64,000 nt of DNA, from positions 62,001 to 126,000 of the forward strand of contig LR877151.1 in the NCBI GenBank assembly GCA_903995115.1. The letters run 5' to 3'. The stretch comes from Angomonas deanei. Its lineage: Eukaryota > Euglenozoa > Kinetoplastea > Trypanosomatida > Trypanosomatidae. A program made the position numbers and the translations under genes. Below, piece by piece: positions 38,581 through 47,862 of this stretch (positions are counted from its first letter, which is position 1; every line of letters begins with the position of its first letter). Under the pieces are notes generated by a model. The model searched no databases and had not been told where the DNA came from. It saw only the letters and a program-made list of their open reading frames with translations.

Positions 38581-39588
38581 CTACTTGAACCCCTTGTACA
38601 GAATCTGGATAGACTCCTCCTCTACCGATAGTTCTCCGTTGGATTCATTGTGGACAAAGTTAAACGCCACGACGGCGCAATTCTGCATCTTGCTTGCCTT
38701 GGCGATGTGCTTGGAGGAGGTTGGAAGAAACCGACGGAAAAAGTTGCGAAAGTACCCACTGTGGCCCACTACAATCACCTCCTTCAGCTCCGCGTTCCCC
38801 CTCTTGTTAGAGGTGAGAAGACTGTCGTCGCCGCTAGCGCCGAACAAGTGACGCACAAACACGTCCATGCGCTGGTACACATCCACGCCGATCACCTTGT
38901 CGCCCGCGTTCAGGTAAGGGTCGAACGCCTGTACCAGCTGTTTCGCCTCTTTGATGGAGCCAATCGGGACGGGGGCAATTTTATTCGGCTCGGTGGAGAT
39001 GGTCTGTGCGTCGATATTCTTGGAGCCCTCCTGCAAGGAGGAGTCCATCACGATCTGCTCGTTCGTGGTGGAGATGCGCGGTCCTAGGCCGACGAGGGCG
39101 GTCTCCATCGCCCGGCGAAGGTTGCTGGCGACAATGACGGACGTGTTGGGGTCGACCGAAATTTTCCCGTTGGCGGCGCGGACAAAGGACGCCAGCTCGT
39201 TGGCCTCCTTCCTCCCCTTGGAACTCAGTGGGGAGTCGATAATGAGCGAGTCGAACGGGTCCGTGAAAAGGCAAATGGACTCGCGAATTACCGCCTTCAC
39301 CCATCGCATTGGTAAACCCGCGTTGAGGGAGTTGAAGAGCGAGTTCCAGACCGACTGGCCGTGGCGAATAAACACGACGCGAATGGTTCGTCGTCCATTC
39401 ACGTACGCATGATTGGACTCCATCTTGATATAATTGCTTCCATTGAATGTTTTGGGTAAATCCTTGGACTTGATGAAAAACACACCACCATGCGCGTAGG
39501 CGCGCAGCTTAAAAAAGGCAACTTGACCAGCTTGTGTAGCAACCAAAGACACAGCAATTATAACAGCCAGCATCAAGTAAAAAAACAT
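38581..39588 (-). CDS. Membrane-anchored histidine phosphatase (phosphoglycerate mutase-like)
   Basis: 335 residues with an N-terminal hydrophobic segment (MFFYLMLAVIIAVSLVATQA), which may be a signal anchor. The catalytic domain begins with VVFIRHGQSVWN; His76 in RHG is the phosphate acceptor in this superfamily. The later motif VIVVGHSGYFRNFF (about residues 277-290) provides the second active-site His. In between are DSPLSSKGRKEANEL and IVASNLRRAMETA, both typical of the branch (LS..G..QA and SxxxRAxxTA). The family includes metabolic mutases and protein or small-molecule phosphatases; the substrate cannot be told. Anchoring suggests action at a membrane, with topology unknown. Start at ATG 39586-39588. 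Confidence 0.8.
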   Translation of the reverse strand: MFFYLMLAVIIAVSLVATQAGQVAFFKLRAYAHGGVFFIKSKDLPKTFNGSNYIKMESNHAYVNGRRTIRVVFIRHGQSVWNSLFNSLNAGLPMRWVKAVIRESICLFTDPFDSLIIDSPLSSKGRKEANELASFVRAANGKISVDPNTSVIVASNLRRAMETALVGLGPRISTTNEQIVMDSSLQEGSKNIDAQTISTEPNKIAPVPIGSIKEAKQLVQAFDPYLNAGDKVIGVDVYQRMDVFVRHLFGASGDDSLLTSNKRGNAELKEVIVVGHSGYFRNFFRRFLPTSSKHIAKASKMQNCAVVAFNFVHNESNGELSVEEESIQILYKGFK

Positions 39589-40029
39589 GCACGCTCCACT
39601 TATACTATAGAATAATTAGAAAAGAAAAAGAAAAAACTTGAGAAGTGGGGGAGGGAGTTGGAACGATGATACAAGATTATTTGAAGCACGGATGATAAAA
39701 AGAAGGGCAGGTCACCAGAACAGAATTCTGGCAGTGAAAAAAAAAAAAAAAAAGAAATACGCCTAATGTATGCTCAACAGGGTGAAAAAAAAAAAGATCT
39801 TAACTATGAAACTCTACCGTATCACAACATCAAATAAACATGGAAGAAAAAAAAAAAAAAAGCGATGTCCAATGATACTACTAAAAAAAAAAAAAAAAAC
39901 GATGGTGAATTTTAAAAACAAAGTTAAAACAATACAGTTAGCCTTTCAAGGGACATTCGCTCATATACATTTCTTTTTCCTTTCTTTTTTTTTAACCTTT
40001 TAAAAAAAAATTATGGCTCTACGCACGTA
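39589..40029. other. Intergenic region between the zinc-finger/BRCT and phosphatase genes
   Basis: About 440 bases with four long A runs on the plus strand (about 39735-39754, 39785-39795, 39845-39860, 39881-39899), so several possible coding-strand splice tracts, and AT-rich 3' UTR sequence of the zinc-finger gene. Nothing else recognised. Confidence 0.5.
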
Positions 40030-41241
40030 TTATGACTTTTTGTTGTACTTTTTGTTGAGGGTCTCCATGAGTTTGGGCGTGGGGACGTACATGCCGTAGA
40101 GAGGAAGGAGCTCGCCGAGAATGAGGCTGTCCTCCACCCAGTTCGACTGCGCCAGCTGAAGGCCGGGGAGATCGGTCGCCACTAGGTGCGCCGCCACAAT
40201 CATCATGTCGCTCTTCTTATCCTCGTGCGCGTAGAGGACGTGGGTCGCCTCATTCTTGAGCGCGTCCTCCACCGACCCGTCCACCTTGAGCACCTTCGCC
40301 CCGCACATCTCCAGCGTCTTGATGATCTTGTCATTCTTCTGCAGAGCAGGGGAGAGGGCCGCGGTGATACCGCTGAGGAGCATCTTGTCCACCTTGTTCA
40401 GGGCACTCTGCGACGCCAGCAGCTCAATTCCAGCACCCTTGCGGCGCTCCTCAATCTCGTCGTTGTCGTCGTCGGCGGCGGCAGCCTTTCCCTTTGCCGC
40501 GCCGCACTTGAGCGCCGCCTCGAACACATCCACGTTGGTGTACTGGAGTGGGTCGATATCAAAGAAGGGAGGGAGTTTGTCCGCCATGTCCGGGGGGACC
40601 TCGCCCGCCTTCATACTGATACCCTTGATCGCCTTGAGCGGCTGCTCACCACCCTTCTTTTGCGGGAAGGAGGTGGGGATCGCATAGTCGTCCTTGTTAA
40701 TTTGGAAGTAGGGGTGCTGGTGGTGGGGCAGGTTGGTTCCCTTGACGGTAGGCTGCGCCACGGCAGGGATGCTGGTGAGGCGGTAGAGCATCGGGTGAAT
40801 CTGGCGAGACTGCAGGAGAGAGTCTAGCATCCACGTGATGGGGACTACGTGTACGTGCGTGTACTTCTCGAGGCAGGCACGGCACTTCTCACTTCGCTCG
40901 TAGCCCATTCGGTAAATGAGAAGGTTCACTTGTCTGGGGTCGAACTTGGGGAGGCAGACCGCACCGTGACGCTCCGCCATACGCCACTCCACAGAGTGAC
41001 TGGGGTGGATGAGCGTACGGGGGATAATACCGTTGAAGTGAATGCAGAAACCGGCGAAAATCTGAGGGACACCGTGGCGGCTCATCGGGCGCGAGTACAG
41101 ACACAGGGGGCAGTACGTTGCTTCTTCCGGGTGATCTACAGAGCAAATTTGGCACATCCATCCGTTGCCAGTGGGGCTCGCGTCCGTCTGGTTGGGGTTG
41201 GTGGCCTCATTGACGGCGGGATCAGCATGGACTTCAGTCAT
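40030..41241 (-). CDS. RanBP2-type zinc finger protein with two BRCT domains, 403 aa
   Basis: Start at ATG 41239-41241 (MTEVHADPAVNEATNP); the frame further upstream is leader sequence. Residues ~28-52 hold WMCQICSVDHPEEATYCPLC, with the W-x-C-x2-C-x10-C-x2-C spacing of a RanBP2 zinc finger, which in other proteins binds single-stranded RNA, ubiquitin or Ran. A first BRCT-like domain follows (about 60-160), starting near FAGFCIHFNGIIPRT and ending with PITWMLDSLLQSRQ. An acidic linker (KAAAADDDNDEIEERRK) joins a second BRCT-like domain (about 295-390), with KIIKTLEMCGAKVLKVDGS and QSNWVEDSLILGE, where the WV matches the family Trp. BRCT domains bind phosphoproteins or DNA ends in repair. I do not recognise the gene. 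The combination is uncommon. Confidence 0.75.
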   Translation of the reverse strand: MTEVHADPAVNEATNPNQTDASPTGNGWMCQICSVDHPEEATYCPLCLYSRPMSRHGVPQIFAGFCIHFNGIIPRTLIHPSHSVEWRMAERHGAVCLPKFDPRQVNLLIYRMGYERSEKCRACLEKYTHVHVVPITWMLDSLLQSRQIHPMLYRLTSIPAVAQPTVKGTNLPHHQHPYFQINKDDYAIPTSFPQKKGGEQPLKAIKGISMKAGEVPPDMADKLPPFFDIDPLQYTNVDVFEAALKCGAAKGKAAAADDDNDEIEERRKGAGIELLASQSALNKVDKMLLSGITAALSPALQKNDKIIKTLEMCGAKVLKVDGSVEDALKNEATHVLYAHEDKKSDMMIVAAHLVATDLPGLQLAQSNWVEDSLILGELLPLYGMYVPTPKLMETLNKKYNKKS

Positions 41242-41510
41242 GGGTTCTGTTTGTGTAAAAGAGAAGGGGATATATAATACTTGAGTAGGGGTTTTTACTG
41301 ATTCTACGTTCCTTATGAAAAAAGGAAAAAAAAAAGGTAGACAAGAAATTCTTGTTGAAGTGCACACCACTTGAGATACACACGCCGTACACGCGTATCC
41401 ACACAAGCAAGCCAAACAAAAAAAAAAAAAAAAAAGCGTGATCTAACGTCATATAGAAAAACAAAAGAGCAAACGGGTATTTATTTATTTTCTATAAACA
41501 TAGAAGCCTC

Positions 41511-44500
41511 TTACATGGTGCTGTATTTTCGAACGGGGGGTAACGGACGGCCGGTTTTGCTGTCAAATGTCGTGTCCACCGCGGGTTTGGGTGGGGTGGG
41601 TTTCCACTGCATGAGGCGCTGCACCGTATTGGAAGCGGAGGCCCCTCGGTCATTCCTCTCCTGACGCTCGTAGTGCAGCTTCTCACTCCTCAAGTGTTTA
41701 CTTTCCTCCTCGAATTTCTTTTCACGGTTTATACCCATGTCGGTGATGTTCTCCACCAAAGAGTGCTGCTGTCGGCGAAGTGCGTCGACGTGAATCTTGG
41801 AGAGGCGGATTTGCTCTCGCTTCCCCTCAATATCCCGCAGCATCACCTCCATCGCCTGATCGTGGGTGGAGAGGATAATCGTCTCGGGCTTAATGTTCAC
41901 ATTTAGTTCGCTAATTTCCCTCTCCTCGTCGGACGTCAGTTTGAACCGCTCCACCTTTCGTCCCGCGTTCACCTCCAAATGGCGCAACTCGGTGTGGTAC
42001 GTTTCAAACCGAAACGCCACCCGAATATCGGACAAGTGGGTCCGCAGCGGGTCGTTGCCGAGGGAGCTGGACATGTACCAGCGGCTGCCAATCGCCTCCC
42101 GCTTGAAATTATTGTCAAAGCCGCACTGAAGGACCGAGTTGCGGGCAATCTCACACAAATCATTCAAACTCAGCCCCCACACACGGGCCGCAATGCTGTA
42201 CTCCTCAATGAGCGGCTCCTGCGTCTGGTGGAACATCATGGGATCATCTGTGCTGAGGGAAACGTTGAGACCTCGGCGGAAAAAGTCCGGAAAAGGATTG
42301 TTTAGGAAGCGAAGAAACAGGGCATTGTTGCTCAGAGGAGACACATGCAGTCCGATTTGCGCCAGGTAATACAAGTACTGCATCGGGTTGTCGTTACGCA
42401 AGTTGATTCCGTGGCAAATGCTGTTGGCGCAGATAAACGCCCCGTAAAGATGTTCGTCCGACCCAGACTCTCCGCAGTGGGGGCGGAGCGCAAACGTGGA
42501 GAACCCGCGGGAGGCACGGAACTCATTGAGGGTGCGGATATTCGCATAGAGAAAGTAGAGGTAATAGTTGTACGGTGGGTTCTCAATGGAGGTCCACGCC
42601 CAAGGAGAAATGGGATTGAACGGAAGATCCAAGGTCGCCTCGTTATCCACCGAGTCAAACCCACTCACGTGCTTCAAAAAGTTGTGCAACGTGGGGTGCT
42701 CGCCTGGGTGTAAGGAAACCTCCCAGAGCGGTTCAAAAATATTCTGTAGATATTGTCCGAAGCTGCCAATCACGTTTTGACCGCGAAACACCTTGTACAC
42801 TCGGGGCACCTGGATAATCCACTTGTTGTGTTTATTGGTCATACCATGGGTGGCGAACCAATCGGAGAGCTTGTCCCACTCCTTAATGTTAATGCCGTAG
42901 ACGGAGACACGATTCTCCGCGTAGGTGTATTGATCGCGGGAGTATTGGGCAAACACATCGTGAATCAGTTCGGCAAAGTAACGACCATTCATGAAATTAT
43001 CGGTTTTCAACATTAACGACCGTAGATCACCGTTTTCCATTGGGTTGTATCGATTGTTAAAGTTGTCGAACCGCTCGAACAGGGTGTGGTCCGCCTGCAC
43101 CGCCAGCTGGTCCACGGTCAGGTTTTTTGTAATACCGGCCTTGGTAAACAGCTTACCGAGCGTGATAATCTCGTCTCCTTTTTTCATGGCGATATCGTCA
43201 GCGTTCTCTTCGTACTTTCGCAAGACAAAATTAAGAATCTGCTTTGGTGTCATGCCTGCTGCCATGTGAATATGGGTGTCCACCTTGGTGGCTTGGTAAA
43301 TGTCACGGTTGGAGGATGTTCGCTCCTCGGTCGTCCCTGCCTCGTTCGCATGGTTCAACGCCAGGTGCAACCTAAACTTGTGGTCCAAGTTTTCCAGCCG
43401 GGCGTGGGCGAACTCCTTCACATCTGGGCTGCGGCAAATCTCCTGCAGCTCTGTCAAGTCTCTGTGAAAGTCGTCCAGCGTGGGAAGACTCCTGGGCCAC
43501 GCCCGAATGGCGCTCTTCTTGTACCCAATAAAGACAGCGTCACTGCCGGCGTAGGTCCATTCATCTTCGTTGAAGGTATCCGTCTTGCGCTGAAAGTCCG
43601 CCTCGACGTCACGCTTGGCGGAGGTGAGCTCCCACGGGTTCGGTGGCTTCCATTGGTATCGGCAGCGAATGTCCACCGCCTTGGCTACCTTCTGGGCCGC
43701 CTTTTCCCACTTCTTTATCTTTTGAGGCCCGTTCAACACCGTCCGCGGAAACCGAATACGCGAATCCAGCACCGTGTTGTACTCCACCTCGTGCACGTTA
43801 CTCAGAAAGTGCCACCGACTCAGTCCAGCCCCTCTCTCCGCCACGCGATTGAGATAAATGTCACGCAGCATTTCCCTCTCCAGCTGCCACGACTCCTCCC
43901 TGAAGGAGAGACGAATGTTGGTCACCTCGCTGAGGTGGAACTGATTGCCGCCCAACCCGCTCTTGTAGTTTTCACCCAACCACTTTCGCTTGACCGCCTC
44001 GGGGTAGGAAGAAACAATGACGCTGTTTCTCGCCAACTCCGTCATGTCCAGCGGACTCAGGCGGAACATTTTCTGCGCCGTAGCGTACTCCTCGTGGAGG
44101 GCGATCGGGCTGTGGTGGTAGAGGAGCGGCGCCTCGGTGGCAATCGTCACACGCATGCATCGGTGTAAAAAGTTGGGCAGCGGGTTGTCCTTGTACGGCA
44201 CCTTCGACATGGCCATATCACACAGAGGGGACACTGTCATCCCCACCTCGTGCATACCGCACAAGTACTGCAACACGGGATAGTCCATGAGGGGGGTGGC
44301 GCGGGTGATCACATCCGCCAGAATGTACCCACCCGTCGCGCTGTCCATCGTCGTACCGCGAACTCGGAGCTGAAATGTGTTCAGCCCTAACCGCTTCCGC
44401 AGACTATTCAGCACGACAAGATTCGCATACACGTAATACATGTAGTACAGCGAGCTCTGCCCAGAGTACGAAGGAACCGTGGAGGGATTGCCCACATTTG

Positions 44501-45707
44501 GGTCAAAGTCCACCTCCACCATGTCAGACGGAATATCCACCTCCAGTCCCCCCAGCTGCTTCATGAACCACGCCACAGGTCCGTTTTGAGTCACATTGGG
44601 CGCGATCGTGGCCTTGAGGAGTGGCAGGAAAACATTGTCCAGCTGATCCTGCACCGTGTTGCAATCCCGCCGCGGGTAGTGTTCCGGTGGGGACTCCTGC
44701 ATGCGGAGCTGAAGGATCCATCGGGACCGTGTGTAAGGTCCCATACTGTTGTTGAACAGCGTGCTAGAAATAAACTTGATCTCCTCCGGGTACGTGGTAA
44801 AGATGGGTATTCGGTACTCCGCCGCCTGGGGGGTGTGGGTGGAGCGCTCGGCACGCTTGAAATAGCGCTTGAGAAACCTCGAGCTGAGGAGGCCGTGAAG
44901 GTTCAAGAACGTGTAGCGCAACTCGGCGCTCAGCGCTTCGTCCTGCGGGGACGGTTCAAGAAAGTTTTGCTCATTGGAGCGCGGCTGCCACCCCAGACCC
45001 TCCACAGACAGACGGCTGGGGTCGTGCACGCCGTACGCGTTCAGCAGCTCACGCAGGGTGGAATTTCTCCCATCGATCAGGCGGATAGGGGCGTCTGGGA
45101 TCTTGACGCAGCAGTCGATCAACACCTCCAACAAGTCCTGTGCGTCGGCGCACTTGTAGAGGGAAACGGAGTTGTCCACCTTGGTGACGTTGGCGAACAC
45201 CCCACCAGCCTTTCGAAGGTGGTGCTTTTCTTCCATTTCTGCATTCAGCAGAAAGAACATTCTCGAACGTTCTTGGATAATGCCCAACCGATGGGAGCAC
45301 GCCTTCACGCACGTACTGTTTCCCACCGTCAATCTAACTTTTTGTACATCGCTGGAAAACTTTTCCCATGGAAGCAGAGGGCAATAGTCCTCCGCCGTGT
45401 GGGAGGACACCTGGTAGACCCCCTTGTCCGGGGTGAGAGTCACCACGTTGGGCAGGGGCGTCATGAGATTGGGATGAACCGGTCCTTCGTCCTTGTAGAT
45501 GGAACGAACCCTAATCGCCGCCTCGATACGCTCGTGCACCTGGCGCATATCCACACCGCCCTCATCCCCGTCAATGACGACTTTGAACATGTTCGACTCC
45601 TGCAGCTGGGAATCTGTAATTCGATCGTTATCTGAAAACATGCCGGGCAGAAGGGGCGCCGGTTCGTTCTCCGCATAGCCATCCTGGCTGTTCCTAGCCT
45701 TCGACAT
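41511..45707 (-). CDS. Double-length AMP deaminase with a degenerate first domain, 1398 aa
   Basis: AMP deaminase converts AMP to IMP in the purine cycle. The C-terminal half (about residues 790-1330) is complete: KVDTHIHMAAGM (metal-binding HxH, about 806), FALRPHCGESGS (His-Cys-Gly-Glu, about 1076) and NVSLSTDDPMMFHQT (catalytic Asp pair, about 1150). The N-terminal half (about 150-640) has the same fold pattern, YYMYYVYANLVVLNSLRKRL and LQYLCGMHEVGMTVSPLCDM matching YYLYFLYANIRTLNEF and YLYYLAQIGLHVSPLSN. In it, however, HCGES is replaced by RVRGTTMDS, STDDP by TIATEAP, and no HxH is seen. So it is a tandem domain duplication with a pseudo-enzymatic first copy. A coiled coil and a short basic tail follow. 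Start at ATG 45705-45707. The enzymatic call is safe; the role of the first half is inference. Confidence 0.9.
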   Translation of the reverse strand: MSKARNSQDGYAENEPAPLLPGMFSDNDRITDSQLQESNMFKVVIDGDEGGVDMRQVHERIEAAIRVRSIYKDEGPVHPNLMTPLPNVVTLTPDKGVYQVSSHTAEDYCPLLPWEKFSSDVQKVRLTVGNSTCVKACSHRLGIIQERSRMFFLLNAEMEEKHHLRKAGGVFANVTKVDNSVSLYKCADAQDLLEVLIDCCVKIPDAPIRLIDGRNSTLRELLNAYGVHDPSRLSVEGLGWQPRSNEQNFLEPSPQDEALSAELRYTFLNLHGLLSSRFLKRYFKRAERSTHTPQAAEYRIPIFTTYPEEIKFISSTLFNNSMGPYTRSRWILQLRMQESPPEHYPRRDCNTVQDQLDNVFLPLLKATIAPNVTQNGPVAWFMKQLGGLEVDIPSDMVEVDFDPNVGNPSTVPSYSGQSSLYYMYYVYANLVVLNSLRKRLGLNTFQLRVRGTTMDSATGGYILADVITRATPLMDYPVLQYLCGMHEVGMTVSPLCDMAMSKVPYKDNPLPNFLHRCMRVTIATEAPLLYHHSPIALHEEYATAQKMFRLSPLDMTELARNSVIVSSYPEAVKRKWLGENYKSGLGGNQFHLSEVTNIRLSFREESWQLEREMLRDIYLNRVAERGAGLSRWHFLSNVHEVEYNTVLDSRIRFPRTVLNGPQKIKKWEKAAQKVAKAVDIRCRYQWKPPNPWELTSAKRDVEADFQRKTDTFNEDEWTYAGSDAVFIGYKKSAIRAWPRSLPTLDDFHRDLTELQEICRSPDVKEFAHARLENLDHKFRLHLALNHANEAGTTEERTSSNRDIYQATKVDTHIHMAAGMTPKQILNFVLRKYEENADDIAMKKGDEIITLGKLFTKAGITKNLTVDQLAVQADHTLFERFDNFNNRYNPMENGDLRSLMLKTDNFMNGRYFAELIHDVFAQYSRDQYTYAENRVSVYGINIKEWDKLSDWFATHGMTNKHNKWIIQVPRVYKVFRGQNVIGSFGQYLQNIFEPLWEVSLHPGEHPTLHNFLKHVSGFDSVDNEATLDLPFNPISPWAWTSIENPPYNYYLYFLYANIRTLNEFRASRGFSTFALRPHCGESGSDEHLYGAFICANSICHGINLRNDNPMQYLYYLAQIGLHVSPLSNNALFLRFLNNPFPDFFRRGLNVSLSTDDPMMFHQTQEPLIEEYSIAARVWGLSLNDLCEIARNSVLQCGFDNNFKREAIGSRWYMSSSLGNDPLRTHLSDIRVAFRFETYHTELRHLEVNAGRKVERFKLTSDEEREISELNVNIKPETIILSTHDQAMEVMLRDIEGKREQIRLSKIHVDALRRQQHSLVENITDMGINREKKFEEESKHLRSEKLHYERQERNDRGASASNTVQRLMQWKPTPPKPAVDTTFDSKTGRPLPPVRKYSTM

Positions 45708-45985
45708 TTATTATTCTGGCAATAAAACGGAGAGAGAAAAATAAGGAAGGATTCATCTTCGGGAAACGATCATCCGAGGAAAAAAGGTTGTACAGCAGTC
45801 CCCACAATGGAAAATGACTGGTATACGCGTGTGTAGATAGTGGTATAGGTTTACAAACAAAAAAACGGTATATTATGACAATTACAGGTTCACCGAAACA
45901 ACAAAACTAATAAACGGGGAAACGAATTGCGATGAAACTGGGAGAACCAGGAAAGAAAAGGGGGGAAAAAAAGAAAAACACTTCG

Positions 45986-46654
45986 CTAAATGATTTCAAC
46001 CGAGGCATTGAATCTTGCTCCCTTTTTCAAAATGGAGTTGCTAGCCTTCCAAAACCTCACAAACATGATAAACATGGCTATTCCGTGTAGGGTCCACAAG
46101 ATGGCGGCGATCAGCACTGTAATCATGGTTGGGGGGAATCCCATGACTGAAATGAACATAATCCAGCCACAGCCACCAAAGTTGGTGACACCGATGGCCA
46201 TCCACGCGTCAAACAGAAACCCAATGAAGAGTCCCGCAATGGCAAACACCTGTCGAACGCGGGAGGCCCGGGCGAGCGCGCTGTAGCAGTTGAAGTACCA
46301 AACGATAAAGGAGCCGGGCAGGCCTAGTAAGTAGAGAAACGAAAGACCGAACTGAAGGGCGGCGGCGTGGAAGATAAAACAGAGCAACGAGACCACGATA
46401 TTGTACACTATAAGAACGAGCAAGCTGAGGTAGAGGCCGCAGAGAATGTACATGAACCGTTGCATGTGGGAAGGAATCTCTTCCTTGATATTGTGATAAA
46501 TGAGAGGCTTGACGCAGCAACACTCCGGGGGGAAGTTGGGATCGGGTTCGGCCGTCGACGGCATCGACTTCCTCGCTTTCTGAATTTCCTTGCGTCGCTC
46601 TTCGTTCTCGGCTTCTTTCGCTAGGACCATTTCTTCGGTAATGATCGTCGACAT
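45986..46654 (-). CDS. SCAMP-family secretory carrier membrane protein
   Basis: 222 residues, four membrane segments (about 76-98, 106-126, 143-163 and 180-200). The cytosolic N-terminus has a charged helix (EEMVLAKEAENEERRKEIQK) without NPF repeats and ends with FPPECCCVKPLIYHNIKEEI, which matches the family stretch between N-terminal coil and first membrane segment. The loop between the second and third segments (WYFNCYSALARASRVRQ) is amphipathic as in SCAMPs. These proteins cycle through post-Golgi and endosomal membranes. The start is ATG 46652-46654; upstream frame residues translate TTGG repeats and a polypyrimidine run. C-terminus RFNASVEII. Confidence 0.85.
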   Translation of the reverse strand: MSTIITEEMVLAKEAENEERRKEIQKARKSMPSTAEPDPNFPPECCCVKPLIYHNIKEEIPSHMQRFMYILCGLYLSLLVLIVYNIVVSLLCFIFHAAALQFGLSFLYLLGLPGSFIVWYFNCYSALARASRVRQVFAIAGLFIGFLFDAWMAIGVTNFGGCGWIMFISVMGFPPTMITVLIAAILWTLHGIAMFIMFVRFWKASNSILKKGARFNASVEII

Positions 46655-46685
46655 TTGTGGCGGTGGTAGTTGTTTTCCTTCTATT

Positions 46686-46710
46686 GTTGGTTGGTTGGTT
46701 GGTTGGTTCG
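46686..46710. repeat. TTGG microsatellite in the SCAMP leader zone
   Basis: About six tandem TTGG/GGTT units on the plus strand, between the SCAMP start and its polypyrimidine tract (46730-46743). Confidence 0.7.
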
Positions 46711-46855
46711 CTCCCTTCGAGAAATACAAAAAAAAAAAAAAAACGGATGGAAGAAAAGAAGTTAAATACATGGTATTCATCTCACACGCAACTACATGGA
46801 ACACCCTGTGTGTACTGATCAAGGAAAATAGTAGTTTGAAAACGCTGGATATACT

Positions 46856-47575
46856 TTACACCGTGTTGCTCGTCCTCGCGTAAAAACAACTTAACACAAA
46901 CGCGCCACCAAGCACTACGCTCACGGCGGCGGTGCAGACGACACAGTGCAGGCACAAACCCGCCAAAAGGGCGTACATCCACAACGGAGAAGGTTCCAGC
47001 GTGGCTGGGGTGGACACCGCCAGGGCTAACGAGACGGCAAAGAACAGCGCCACCTCCACTAGTGCTACGGTAATTTGACTTTTACTCGTTTGGATGGGGT
47101 TGATGCGTTTGCTACACTGCGTGGTCGCCCACAGCACGACACACGACATGACGAGGATCGTCAGCGTGGGACACTTCCACAGGCGAATCGAATCTAACGC
47201 TCCGCAGAGCCAACGCAAGGGGTTCACCGTGCGGGACCGCTCGACGTGGCTCCTCTCGTTTTCCTGGTCCGCTGCGTCCGACTCGTTATCGTTTGCGCGG
47301 CTGGAAGAGGTTCGCTTCTTTTCGACCCTCTTCCCAAGGTTTGTGTAGGCTACATTGAAGTTATTAAAATCTGTTACTTCCCATTGCACCAGCGACGCCG
47401 GCCACACCCGCCGCACGGATACCCTGGGAACCTCGCGGTGCGGCACGGGCGGAACACCAGTGAACACTTGAATCTGGTCCCCATTCTCCGCCTCCACCAA
47501 CCCTAAAACTTTGCTGATCTCTCCGTTGGGCAACGACAGACCCAACTCGACAACGTCCCCCACTGCAATCGCCAT
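46856..47575 (-). CDS. Hypothetical protein with C-terminal membrane segments, 239 aa
   Basis: Start at ATG 47573-47575; the upstream part of the frame (from 47863) overlaps the end of the next gene and is not expected to be coding. The N-terminal ~75 residues (MAIAVGDVVELGLSLPNGEI, then GDQIQVFTGVPPVPHREVPR) could form a small beta domain of SH3/Tudor type, an unsupported guess. A polar Ser/Arg/Asp-rich linker (80-115) is followed by three to four hydrophobic segments (about 128-146, 160-180, 188-206, 210-232). No family recognised. Probably an integral membrane protein with its N-terminal domain in the cytosol. Confidence 0.6.
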   Translation of the reverse strand: MAIAVGDVVELGLSLPNGEISKVLGLVEAENGDQIQVFTGVPPVPHREVPRVSVRRVWPASLVQWEVTDFNNFNVAYTNLGKRVEKKRTSSSRANDNESDAADQENERSHVERSRTVNPLRWLCGALDSIRLWKCPTLTILVMSCVVLWATTQCSKRINPIQTSKSQITVALVEVALFFAVSLALAVSTPATLEPSPLWMYALLAGLCLHCVVCTAAVSVVLGGAFVLSCFYARTSNTV

Positions 47576-47862
47576 TGTTACTACTTTAAAAGAGCTACGA
47601 ACTATCTTTTTTGCTATTAATAAACAAAAAGGAGTAAAGTGGAAAAAGAGAGGTTTGAAAATTCGTTGCATCATTCCACATTGTATTTCTGAATTATTCA
47701 GTATCACCGACGAACAGGAAAAGACGTTCAAATGATTACGATCCTTATTATACCCCCGCACCAAGGTGAGAAAGGAGGTACGCATCCGCGCGTCACACTC
47801 TAATGCTTCAAGAGCGCAGCACGGAAATAATAATAGCGTATTTTTTTTTTTTTTACCTTTCA

